A stretch of 40,500 bases of DNA from CAYSWH01 sp964434775 (GTDB lineage Bacteria; Patescibacteriota; JACMRA01), in the NCBI GenBank assembly GCA_964434775.1, contig CAYSWH010000013.1:1-40500 (forward strand), written 5' to 3'. Below are positions 28,001-34,835 of the stretch, piece after piece. The notes below the pieces were generated by a model, which worked only from the letters and a program-made list of their open reading frames with translations, did not search any database and was not told where the DNA came from. The position numbers and the translations under genes were made by a program. Position 1 is the stretch's first letter. Every line of letters starts with the position of its first letter.

Positions 28001-29590
28001 ACTAATATTTCTCCTGATCCGAGTGATGCACCCGATAACCAAGCTAATGACGGAAATGTTGATGACTTTATTAGCTGGCTATCATGGTTTGATGATAGAA
28101 TGATGGAAGATGATTATGTAATTGGAGCTCATTTGTTCCAAAGTGGTGAATTCGGTGAAGAATGGCGTTCCTTTAACGTAGATGATGATGGTGTAACTAA
28201 TTTCATCCTAGAAAGTCTCGGAGCTGATCCGAATCAGCAAGTTGAACAAAGCGCTGCCCAAGAACAAGAAGATATAAGTATCGGCATTGATGAAAACTAT
28301 GGCGGAGCAGTTACTTCCCTGATTTACAACGGAAAGGAATACGTCAACAATGAGGATCACGGTCGTCAGATTCAGACAACAGTCGCCTTGGAAGGTTATG
28401 GAGAATGTTTAATGCCTACCGAAGCCGGAAATGATGAAGACCAAGGAGCATCAACAACTAGATTTCTCGGATCTCAAACCAGCGGCAATATAACTACCAC
28501 AAGTGCAAATCCTGCGTACTGGTTAAAAGCTGGTAAAGCCAAGGGAAATTCTGCTTGCGGAAGAGGTGCTACCGGAGCTGTAAATACCACTGACATTTCA
28601 GATCTTCTATTGGAAAAGAGAATAACTGAAGGCGTATTCGGCTTACCTAATGTAGTTGAATATAAAGTAAATTGGACACCCGATCAAACATATGATGTAT
28701 TTGACCTTGAAGCCGTCACTGCTTACCTGAAGAAAGACTTCAATAAGATTTCAACATACAACCCGGCCAATAACCAAGAATCACAAATGAATCCGGGTCA
28801 CAGCGGAGAAAACACTCAGGACCCTTTGATCTTTTCCACTGAAGACGGAAATTATGCTCTAGGTATAATCAACAAAGAAATGAAGCTGGGTTCCTTAGCC
28901 AACGGAAAGTATGTTGTATATGATTTCACTGATTTAAGACATGATCCAAGTATCGGACAGACAGAAGACTTGGCGGCCACAAAGATGCAAACCGTATTTC
29001 ATAGCCTTACAGATTTTGATGGCAAAGTGTCATCTACCTCATATCTTGTTGTTGGGAACAAACAGAAAGTTAAGGACACAATGAGTGCTATCTGGGATAG
29101 CATTACCGAGGCGGATAATGCCAATGAACTTCAAGTAACTGTAAATGACGGCAGCACTGCTTCTGCTTCGGGTTTTGGAGATCTGCTGAGCTTTAATTCA
29201 AATAACGACCTCTTACTTACCGGAGATACCAGTCAAGCTAAACAAAGAGTGGCTAAAGTTGAATTCTACAAGGGAGATGAGCTTTTAGGAGAAGACACAA
29301 CCAAGCCATTCAAATATACTTGGAAAGATGTACAAGCGGGTAACTACAAGCTTAAAGCCGTAGGATATGATGCCAGTGGAAACGTATTGGATAACTCGGA
29401 TGTAAGACTAATTGTTCAAACTATAGCCGGAGACCCCAACCAAGGTAATATTTGGTCAACCGTAGGAGCGGTAATTCTTTCTGTTGGAATATTTGGATTC
29501 TGCGGATTCATAATTCTAATAGGTCCGGAGGAAAGAAACAGAGTAATTCGAAATTTCAAAAGAAAGCTTTCTCGAAATAAAATCAGTTAA
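25034..29590 (+). CDS. large surface-anchored protein with six Cys-bracketed repeats and a glycoside-hydrolase-like domain
   Basis: 1518 aa. A Lys-rich N-terminus is followed by a membrane segment (about 36-58). Six diverged repeats of about 75-90 aa, joined by Pro/Gly/Glu linkers, each begin and end with one Cys: C80/C146, C172/C246, C268/C347, C422/C502, C537/C613, C656/C732. Repeats 3-5 share FPVGxGxQINAFIDEP-type cores. A four-Cys insert sits at 360-394. Residues about 752-1063 resemble a clan-A (beta/alpha)8 glycoside hydrolase, with TPNEF (Glu855, acid/base candidate) and LLTEAG (Glu971, nucleophile candidate). Residues about 1082-1355 look like a beta-sandwich or mutarotase-like region, 1405-1463 like an Ig-like domain, and 1472-1497 is a C-terminal membrane segment followed by a basic tail. 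It is probably an extracellular adhesin or polysaccharide-acting protein anchored at both ends. The exact activity is unknown. Confidence 0.85.
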   Translation: MPKKSHIKSSPKKKHTKTKNLNYIQKFRLYFKENQLAIPLTAMSALAFIITGLGLILQSSQSIFNASALSNSQTEVKVVCKGSDQELSGIGFEIYGNTYLAGNAPSVVSDLPSDGELIAVVGSSPGSDVEVSRGGTTKIQINHESCSGDDNDSGPDQVYSGNTKSTVIKVVCENDPSRSLGRKYVVYKEDGSFGHDGGDDLTPSGNIDYPSEGKTIVEVRKSDDSGKAWAELTEGETVVRVVDSECPAPTPEQPASGNNASTRVLAKCSESGKEVGANFKTYVHSGNTGNWQPISGNTGDGNNHEFPTGNGIQINAFIDEPWHDPNNGQKPLTSGETVLIAPSHPECQSDPQPEPSNNGCPNPGEETYRDNFTWPGEVKCVCNQSYEVVDMSYCEGGQQPEPEPEPQQPSLRTERTTVTARCSPGGKKITEGVPYKLYKLQGNAGNYNFEANSGVTEKSIEFPVGDGLKINAYININEYTDKGQVTLVPGESSLIFPQHAQCNQADPNPEPDPNPQEPQQPGPSETQTALTTIKTKCAATGNIVDGISFGTYKYSGNISNWNAVFDRTAKDIEFPVGEGVQINAFIDEPGYDKSIGQQALKPGETIIEYFGNCQSDNPSVPSTGTGGGNDGTLSGPGGPSDSGAEEMTPTKIIATCTNSAKRLNGREFVVYDIEGLTPGSSGTTPSNIIQYPSSRGNQMRAVVYEDYNGQRTETHVELSLGETIVPVNSHECDGQNAPPNPTQPPSGGSGDSKLSVYMLGSYSENTRRLVNSGKLRTIKAMDPQAIPEIQNAVNKFKELNPEGVSVLRVYIDWSTPGEDPEAYADSLFDDKIKPKLDEIGSNNLSKYDYLETPNEFDNTKIFGSQAEVEWNDKFWKRIVEKINGYPGNLRPCTYSFGVTQPGDNLDQKMEWLLPSLRATRDAGGAICYHSYTLNYSTDQKENNTSLKYRQIHDRMCELDSSLCNVPFLLTEAGVDYTAGPHHGWRDRERTNISPDPSDAPDNQANDGNVDDFISWLSWFDDRMMEDDYVIGAHLFQSGEFGEEWRSFNVDDDGVTNFILESLGADPNQQVEQSAAQEQEDISIGIDENYGGAVTSLIYNGKEYVNNEDHGRQIQTTVALEGYGECLMPTEAGNDEDQGASTTRFLGSQTSGNITTTSANPAYWLKAGKAKGNSACGRGATGAVNTTDISDLLLEKRITEGVFGLPNVVEYKVNWTPDQTYDVFDLEAVTAYLKKDFNKISTYNPANNQESQMNPGHSGENTQDPLIFSTEDGNYALGIINKEMKLGSLANGKYVVYDFTDLRHDPSIGQTEDLAATKMQTVFHSLTDFDGKVSSTSYLVVGNKQKVKDTMSAIWDSITEADNANELQVTVNDGSTASASGFGDLLSFNSNNDLLLTGDTSQAKQRVAKVEFYKGDELLGEDTTKPFKYTWKDVQAGNYKLKAVGYDASGNVLDNSDVRLIVQTIAGDPNQGNIWSTVGAVILSVGIFGFCGFIILIGPEERNRVIRNFKRKLSRNKIS

Positions 29591-29964
29591 CCGGTTTTTA
29601 TCCAAAGATGATAAAAAAAATAAGTGGTCAGCAAAGACACAACGGTAAATAAGTTGAGCTGTTCGGTCTGATTAAGAACCAAAACAAAAATAAGTATCAT
29701 TGAAAGAATTATACTTTGGTAAACGATATCATTAACCTGAGAAACTCTGAGTACTTTTTTCCGTATTGAAAAAACCCACCAAAATGAAACAAGTGTAATT
29801 ATACTAGTGAAAAAAACTGATAAGAATGCCAGGAAAACAAAAATATACCAAAAATTCTCAGCCGGGTTAAGAAAGACCAAAATAGAAATTATGGAAAAGA
29901 AACTTACTCCTGTAAGAATTGCTAATATTCTTTGTAAGGTTAAAGTGTAGTCTATCGGGTTCAT
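29587..29964 (-). CDS. small polytopic membrane protein
   Basis: 125 aa with four hydrophobic segments (about 11-31, 38-64, 82-98, 103-121) and almost no loops; a basic turn RKKVLRVSQ lies in the middle. No family is recognised. Its stop overlaps the end of the convergent surface-protein gene by four bases. It is transcribed away from efp, whose start lies 60 bases to the right. A role with the surface protein is possible but unsupported. Confidence 0.65.
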   Translation of the reverse strand: MNPIDYTLTLQRILAILTGVSFFSIISILVFLNPAENFWYIFVFLAFLSVFFTSIITLVSFWWVFSIRKKVLRVSQVNDIVYQSIILSMILIFVLVLNQTEQLNLFTVVSLLTTYFFYHLWIKTG

Positions 29965-30012
29965 ACTTGACTAAACCAGGTTTGCTCTTTAGATTTATTT
30001 TGTCAAAACACT

Positions 30013-30018
30013 TATAAT
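30013..30018 (+). promoter_or_regulatory. perfect -10 box of efp, implying a leaderless transcript
   Basis: TATAAT at 30013-30018 ends six bases before ATG 30025, so the expected RNA start falls on the A of the start codon. No good -35 box is seen at 16-18 bases. Confidence 0.45.
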
Positions 30019-30024
30019 CAGAGT

Positions 30025-30591
30025 ATGTTAGATTTTTCCGATATTAAACTAGGTAAGGTTATTGATTTTAACAATCAACCTTGTGCTATTATAAAATGTG
30101 AATTCCTTAGAATGCAACAAAGGAAACCGGTCAAAAAATGTATCATGAAAAACTTGATTACCGGTAATAATGTAGATTATTCATTTAAAAGCGGAGAAAG
30201 TGTCGATGAAGCTGATATCAAAAAATCCCCGGCCAGTTATATGTATCAAGAAGGAGAAAATCTTAATTTTATGCTCAATGAAACTTATGAAACTGTCGAA
30301 ATACCGATTGAAATGATGAGCGGCAAAGAAGGTTACCTCAAAGAAGGATTGGAGGTAAGTATAGTATATTTTAATGATCAACCCATTACAGTTGATTTAC
30401 CTATAAAAGTATCATATCAAGTAGCTCACACTACTGAAGCGGCTAAAGGAAACACTGTTAGCAACGTCATGAAAGATGCGACTATTGAGACCGGTATGGA
30501 AATCAAGGTACCCTCCTTTATATCAACCGGAGAAAAAATAATTATGAATACGGTAGAAGATGAATATGTAGAAAGAGATACAAACTCCTAA
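30025..30591 (+). CDS. efp: elongation factor P
   Basis: 188 aa, normal length, with three beta-barrel domains: KOW-like (1-63), central OB (about 68-125) and C-terminal OB (about 130-186, with PIKVSYQVAHTTEAAKGNT near 125-143 and IKVPSFISTGEKI near 165-177 as family landmarks). EF-P rescues ribosomes stalled at polyproline. The tip loop that normally reads KPGKG reads RMQQRKPVKK (29-38), so the position of the modified Lys34 of E. coli is Gln32, with Arg33 and Lys34 next to it. A modification like beta-lysylation at the standard site is therefore impossible; a neighbouring Lys or Arg may serve instead. The transcript appears leaderless. Confidence 0.95.
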   Translation: MLDFSDIKLGKVIDFNNQPCAIIKCEFLRMQQRKPVKKCIMKNLITGNNVDYSFKSGESVDEADIKKSPASYMYQEGENLNFMLNETYETVEIPIEMMSGKEGYLKEGLEVSIVYFNDQPITVDLPIKVSYQVAHTTEAAKGNTVSNVMKDATIETGMEIKVPSFISTGEKIIMNTVEDEYVERDTNS

Positions 30592-30743
30592 GGTCAAGCC
30601 CTCAATTTTTCTAGAGTTTTTTTCATAAATAACCAATATTTACAATTATGAAAAGTTACTTTGTATTAAGCAATCATTAAAAAAACTTCAACAAATACCT
30701 GTAAAATAAATATAAGAGGTTTACAACAAGTTTATAAGAAGAC

Positions 30744-31682
30744 TCAGATTTTCAAAAAAACTTCACTTATATCAAATATCTTAACTTTCTTATAATAACT
30801 TAAACTCTCTAATGTTTTTTCTATTGTATTGGAAACGTATATTTTTTCAATTTCCGAATTTCTAATCCTCTCGAGCACACCAAAGCCAAAGTCAGGATGA
30901 ACAATTACAGCATAGATATTCCTTACTTTATTGTTTGCCATACATAATTTCATAGCATTTAGTAACGTACTTCCACTGGTAGACACGTCATCAACAATAA
31001 TAACATTCTTATCTTTAATTTCACCCCGCATTTCGATTGCTTGACTAAGATGCTGCTTGTCTAACTCTCTTTCTTTTTTTATGCTTACAAATTCTATATT
31101 ATTAGAATTTTTATAGAAATTTTTAGCAAACAGCTCTGCCCTAATTATCCCCCCTTGATCAGGAGAAGCAATCGTAAAATCCTTTTCTTTTGTTTCATCC
31201 AATACTAAATCATCATACACTTTTTTGGCCAAAACCGGCATAGAAGATAGTTTGGTAACCGGTATGTCCAAGCTATACATGGTTTTTTCGTTATGAATAT
31301 CAACTGTATATACTTTTTGTACTCCGACTTTTTCCAATAGCTTTACCACCACCTCAGATGATACGCATTCAAACGGTAAATGCTGCTTATCTTGCCTTGA
31401 ATAGCCAAAATATGGAATAATAGCCCCAATTTCTTTTACCCCCTCTCTCTTTAAAGTGTCAGCAGTAAACAGCAGTTCAAAGAGGTTGTCATTAGCCGGG
31501 TTTGAAGCAGTTTGGACAATATAGCACTTATCATAATCCTTTACTTGATCAGGTAAAGTGACTTTCATCTCGGCATTAATAAACCTTACCACCCTATTCT
31601 CTAACACCGGTAAATTATTTTTTATTCCGATATTTTCAGCTAGATGTCTAGAACTTGATCCGGATAAAATAAAAGACTTCAT
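30744..31682 (-). CDS. prs: ribose-phosphate pyrophosphokinase
   Basis: 312 aa, typical for PRPP synthetase. It makes PRPP from ribose-5-phosphate and ATP for nucleotide, NAD and His/Trp synthesis. Visible: the ATP-side loop YFGYSRQDKQHLPFECVSSE (usual YARQDRK...), DIHNEK (usual DxHxxQ) in the metal-binding region, ASPDQGG (usual xPDxGG) flexible-loop start, and the PRPP-binding motif IIVDDVSTSGSTLLNA (usual DDxxDTGGT). Motifs are shifted from the E. coli consensus, suggesting class III or a divergent lineage. It is one of only two genes here ending in TGA. It lies downstream of tuf on the same strand but beyond a strong terminator. Confidence 0.92.
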   Translation of the reverse strand: MKSFILSGSSSRHLAENIGIKNNLPVLENRVVRFINAEMKVTLPDQVKDYDKCYIVQTASNPANDNLFELLFTADTLKREGVKEIGAIIPYFGYSRQDKQHLPFECVSSEVVVKLLEKVGVQKVYTVDIHNEKTMYSLDIPVTKLSSMPVLAKKVYDDLVLDETKEKDFTIASPDQGGIIRAELFAKNFYKNSNNIEFVSIKKERELDKQHLSQAIEMRGEIKDKNVIIVDDVSTSGSTLLNAMKLCMANNKVRNIYAVIVHPDFGFGVLERIRNSEIEKIYVSNTIEKTLESLSYYKKVKIFDISEVFLKI

Positions 31683-31691
31683 AAAAATAAT

Positions 31692-31720
31692 TAAACTAAA
31701 AACCCGCTAAAAAAAGCGGG
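31692..31720 (-). terminator. Rho-independent terminator of tuf
   Basis: On the minus strand CCCGCT (31720-31715), a six-base T loop, AGCGGG (31708-31703), then TTTTTAGTTTAA. It is the clearest intrinsic terminator in the window, 40 bases after the tuf stop and just before the prs start codon. Confidence 0.85.
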
Positions 31721-31759
31721 AAGTTATAGATAATTGTTAAAGATTCATCCTCCGTGTGA

Positions 31760-32947
31760 TTATTTCACAATTTTCGTAACGATTCCGGAACCGATAGTTC
31801 TACCACCTTCTCTTATGGCAAATCTCATTCCGTCTTCAATAGCAATCGGTTTTTCAAGATCAACTTTAATTTTAACATCAGTCTCACCAGGCATGGCCAT
31901 TTGTTTGCCGGAATCAACAAAACTAATCGCTCCGGTAACATCAGTAGTTCTAATATAAAATTGTGGCTTATATCCAGGTAAGAAAGAAGTATGTCTGCCG
32001 CCCTCTTCTTTAGTTAAAATATAAATTTGTGCTTCAAATTCAGTATGAGGTGTGATTGACCCGGGTTTAGCAAGTACCTGCCCTCTCTGAACCTGATCTT
32101 TATTAATGCCCCTTAATAATAACCCGGCATTATCTCCGGCAGTACCTCTATCAAGAGATTTGTTAAACATCTCAATTCCGGTTACGGTAGTCTTTTGGGT
32201 GTCCTTAAGACCAACAATTTCAACCTCATCATTCAAATTAACTTCTCCCCTCTCAATTCTTCCGGTAACAACAGTACCCCGACCGGTAATAGTAAATACG
32301 TCTTCGGCGGCCAACAAGAAAGGTTTGTCAATTTCTCTAACAGGATCTTCAATGTAGGTGTCTAAAGAATCAAGTAATTCTTTAATTTTCTCTTCCCATT
32401 TTGCGTCACCTTCCAAGGCTTTTAAGGCCGAACCTCTTATAATTGGAGTATTTTCACCGTCAAAACCGTACTGAGTAAGTTTTTCTCTAACTTCTTCTTC
32501 GACTAATTCAACCATTTCTTCATCGTCAACCAAATCACATTTGTTCAAGAAAACAACGATCTTTGGCACGCCTACTTGCCTAGCCAATAGGATATGCTCG
32601 TTGGTTTGAGCCATCGGACCGTCCGTAGCTGCTACTACCAAGATAGAAGCATCCATCTGAGCAGCACCGGTGATCATGTTCTTTACATAATCTGCATGAC
32701 CGGGACAATCTACGTGAGCGTAATGTCTTTTTTCTGTCTCATATTCTACATGAGCTGTATTAATTGTGATTCCTCTTTCCTTTTCTTCCGGTGCAGCATC
32801 GATATCAGCATATGATCTGGCCTTACTGGAACCTGATTTCGCTGAATAAGTGGTTATTGCTGCAGTCAATGTGGTTTTACCATGGTCTACGTGACCGATT
32901 GTACCAACATTCAAATGAATTTTGTCTCGATTAAATGCTTCTGCCAT
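31760..32947 (-). CDS. tuf: elongation factor Tu
   Basis: 395 aa, full length. It is the GTPase that brings aminoacyl-tRNA to the ribosome. G1 is GHVDHGKTT (about 18-26), the switch region contains RGITINTAHVEYET, G3 is DCPGHADYV, G4 is NKCD, and G5 is in IRGSALKALEGD. Domain 2 shows TITGRGTVVTGRIERG and domain 3 ends RFAIREGGRTIGSGIVTKI. All key residues are conserved. It is monocistronic by appearance: a promoter lies upstream at 33008-33037 and an intrinsic terminator downstream. No fusA or ribosomal protein gene is adjacent, unlike the classic str operon. Confidence 0.98.
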   Translation of the reverse strand: MAEAFNRDKIHLNVGTIGHVDHGKTTLTAAITTYSAKSGSSKARSYADIDAAPEEKERGITINTAHVEYETEKRHYAHVDCPGHADYVKNMITGAAQMDASILVVAATDGPMAQTNEHILLARQVGVPKIVVFLNKCDLVDDEEMVELVEEEVREKLTQYGFDGENTPIIRGSALKALEGDAKWEEKIKELLDSLDTYIEDPVREIDKPFLLAAEDVFTITGRGTVVTGRIERGEVNLNDEVEIVGLKDTQKTTVTGIEMFNKSLDRGTAGDNAGLLLRGINKDQVQRGQVLAKPGSITPHTEFEAQIYILTKEEGGRHTSFLPGYKPQFYIRTTDVTGAISFVDSGKQMAMPGETDVKIKVDLEKPIAIEDGMRFAIREGGRTIGSGIVTKIVK

Positions 32948-33007
32948 ATTATCAATTAAGCTTTTTTACTTTGTAAAGTTTAAATGAACTTTAATAAACT
33001 TAAAAGG

Positions 33008-33037
33008 AAGCTAAAATAATAATGGGAAGTTTGTCAA
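33008..33037 (-). promoter_or_regulatory. promoter of tuf, back to back with the rightward promoter
   Basis: On the minus strand TTGACA (33037-33032) with TAGCTT (33013-33008) at an 18-base spacing. The -35 box faces the rightward TTGACA at 33044; together they form TTGTCAA-n6-TTGACAA. Confidence 0.45.
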
Positions 33038-33043
33038 GAGAAA

Positions 33044-33072
33044 TTGACAACTCTACTTATGAAAGTCATAAT
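33044..33072 (+). promoter_or_regulatory. promoter of the pilin-like gene
   Basis: TTGACA (33044-33049), a 17-base spacer, CATAAT (33067-33072). The leader to the TTG start at 33135 would be about 55 bases. Confidence 0.5.
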
Positions 33073-33134
33073 GAATGATAATTTGCAAAGTTTTTTCTAA
33101 ACGCATATTTGCATATCACTAAATAATCTAAGCT

Positions 33135-33851
33135 TTGGCCAAGAAAAATTTTTTTCAAAATAATCCCTATAACTATCAAAATCCTTACAAGGATCAAACT
33201 GACTATTATAGTAAATATAGCAGCGGTTACGAAAAAGCTAAAAAAGACCCCGTGATTACCGGACTGGAAGCGGTATTGGTATTGTTCAGTGTCTTATTGC
33301 TTGCCGGGTCTTTCGGTTTTGGTGTAATTAACAGCAGGCCGATTAACCAAGACAAGAAGAAAAGACATGATATCAACCAAATAATTGCTGCTCTGGATAT
33401 GTATTATATTAACAGCGATTCAATTGAAAATAAAAGGACTTATCCGGTTGCAGTTTGTGCTGATCAAGCAAATGAAATTGACTTTGAGTATACATTGCGT
33501 AATCATCTTAGCGGACAAAACCAAAATGAGAATTCGCATGCCTTTATTCCGTCTGAGCTTTTTCCTAGGGATGATTGGGGTAGATATTCAATCAAATTAG
33601 AAAACCGCCAAGTCCCTTTTGACTGTGCTAAAGAAATTACTCACGGTGCAAACGGAGAGGTCTACCCGAACGGCTATCCAAGCTGCAACTTTAGTTTAAG
33701 TAGGAAAGACTTTCAAAAATGCTATTTATACGGTAGTTCAGTAAATGGAGATTCTTACAAACTTGTTTATTATAGCGAAGCAAACGATTACTTAGTAAGG
33801 ATTGACAAATTCAGAGATGAGGATATAAAGCAATCAATCATCAAAATCTAA
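33135..33851 (+). CDS. pilin/pseudopilin-like membrane protein, TTG start
   Basis: 238 aa. The start codon is TTG (33135), giving MAKKNFFQNNPYNY. Residues 1-43 are Tyr/Asn-rich and hydrophilic, 44-66 form one membrane helix (TGLEAVLVLFSVLLLAGSFG), and the next stretch RHDINQIIAALDMYYINSDS followed by RTYP matches the signature of type IV pilin and pseudopilin proteins just after their N-terminal helix (dI..I..AL..YY...YP). The C-terminal domain has four Cys and ends in a charged strand. The N-terminus is much longer than a prepilin leader and has no clear GFxxxE cleavage site, so processing by PilD is uncertain. The 3' end overlaps convergent pheA by 18 bases. Confidence 0.7.
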   Translation: MAKKNFFQNNPYNYQNPYKDQTDYYSKYSSGYEKAKKDPVITGLEAVLVLFSVLLLAGSFGFGVINSRPINQDKKKRHDINQIIAALDMYYINSDSIENKRTYPVAVCADQANEIDFEYTLRNHLSGQNQNENSHAFIPSELFPRDDWGRYSIKLENRQVPFDCAKEITHGANGEVYPNGYPSCNFSLSRKDFQKCYLYGSSVNGDSYKLVYYSEANDYLVRIDKFRDEDIKQSIIKI

Positions 33852-34709
33852 CATACTCTTTCCGCTAGGATAAATACCCATAATCTTATGCCACTGTGTA
33901 TACTTAGCGAACTCATCAATAACCAGGTTAAAAGTATTTTTGTCGGTCAAATCAAATTCAAAATCCATATAAAAAAAGTATTCAAAGAATTTTCCGTGAA
34001 TCGGCCTGGATTCTATCTTGGATAGGTTATATTTATGCCTAGCAAAAACTTCGATAACTCTAAGTAAACTACCGGGTTCATGCTTAACTATAAAAACCAA
34101 GCTACATTTGTTTAATTTAGAGAAATCCAGTTGTTTAGGTTTATGTGATTGGATTACAAAGAATCGGGTATAGTTTTCCTGATTATCTTCCAAATTACTT
34201 TTTAAAATATCAAGCCCATATAATTCTGCGGCCTCTTTGCCGGCAATCGCGGCTAAAGAAGGATCGTTATTTTCTTTGACAAACTTAGCTGCCCCGGCAG
34301 TATCGGAATAAATTACCGGTTGTATTTCGGGATGCTTTAAAAAGAAATCGGCACACTGTTCCAAAGCTTTGTAGTGAGAAAAAACTTTTTTGACTCGTTC
34401 AATGTTTTGGTCGGTAGTAAGTTTCGGATCTCTAAAACCTAATAAGTTGTGCCGAACTTTGTAAAAAGACTCCCCAATTATCCAAGCCCTAAATTGATTT
34501 AGCAAGTCAAAGTTTTCAAAAACAGAACCCGCCAAGCTGTTTTCGACAGGAATCACCGCCAAAGAACTGTCACTCTCTCCTATTTTTGTAAAGATGTCTC
34601 TAAAAGTCTCCAAACCAACAAATTCATATCCTTCACCAAAAAAATTTCCGGAGACAATGTGGCTGTAACTTCCTTCTGTGCCCTGGTAGAAAACTTTTTT
34701 TCTGCACAT
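33834..34709 (-). CDS. pheA: prephenate dehydratase with ACT domain
   Basis: 291 aa, a monofunctional PDT plus ACT enzyme. It converts prephenate to phenylpyruvate for phenylalanine synthesis. VFYQGTEGSYSHI (6-18) and AVIPVENSLAGSV (51-63) form the active-site lobes, DTAGAAKFV (136-144) follows, and NYTRFFVI (179-186) contains the catalytic TRF motif. The ACT domain from about 203 (VKHEPGSLLRVIEVFARHKY) contains the ESRP motif (233-236) that binds phenylalanine for feedback inhibition. No chorismate mutase domain is present. It is transcribed divergently from a tyrA-like gene, with a well-formed promoter. It ends in TGA. Confidence 0.95.
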   Translation of the reverse strand: MCRKKVFYQGTEGSYSHIVSGNFFGEGYEFVGLETFRDIFTKIGESDSSLAVIPVENSLAGSVFENFDLLNQFRAWIIGESFYKVRHNLLGFRDPKLTTDQNIERVKKVFSHYKALEQCADFFLKHPEIQPVIYSDTAGAAKFVKENNDPSLAAIAGKEAAELYGLDILKSNLEDNQENYTRFFVIQSHKPKQLDFSKLNKCSLVFIVKHEPGSLLRVIEVFARHKYNLSKIESRPIHGKFFEYFFYMDFEFDLTDKNTFNLVIDEFAKYTQWHKIMGIYPSGKSMLDFDD

Positions 34710-34739
34710 TTTTTTTACTCATTATTATATTTGCTCGTA

Positions 34740-34768
34740 ATCTTACCGATTATTTTATACCTGGTCAA
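34740..34768 (-). promoter_or_regulatory. promoter of pheA
   Basis: On the minus strand TTGACC (34768-34763), a 17-base spacer, TAAGAT (34745-34740), giving a leader of about 24 bases before ATG 34709. Confidence 0.6.
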
Positions 34769-34771
34769 CTA

Positions 34772-34786
34772 AATACAAAATGTATT
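34772..34786. promoter_or_regulatory. operator-like palindrome between the pheA and tyrA promoters
   Basis: AATACA (34772-34777), AAA, TGTATT (34781-34786) is a perfect inverted repeat. It lies between the pheA -35 box (34763-34768) and a rightward TTGACA (34790-34795) of tyrA, the right place for a shared regulator. The tyrA -10 box is poor (CATTTT or TTTTAT). Confidence 0.4.
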
Positions 34787-34835
34787 GTTTTGACAGTATT
34801 ATTAAAATAAAGCATTTTATATAGAAAACAATCAA

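Noticed and set aside
30592..30640. Intrinsic terminator after efp (CTAGAG then a T-run)
   Set aside because: The T-run is good, but the only stem available is about three base pairs.
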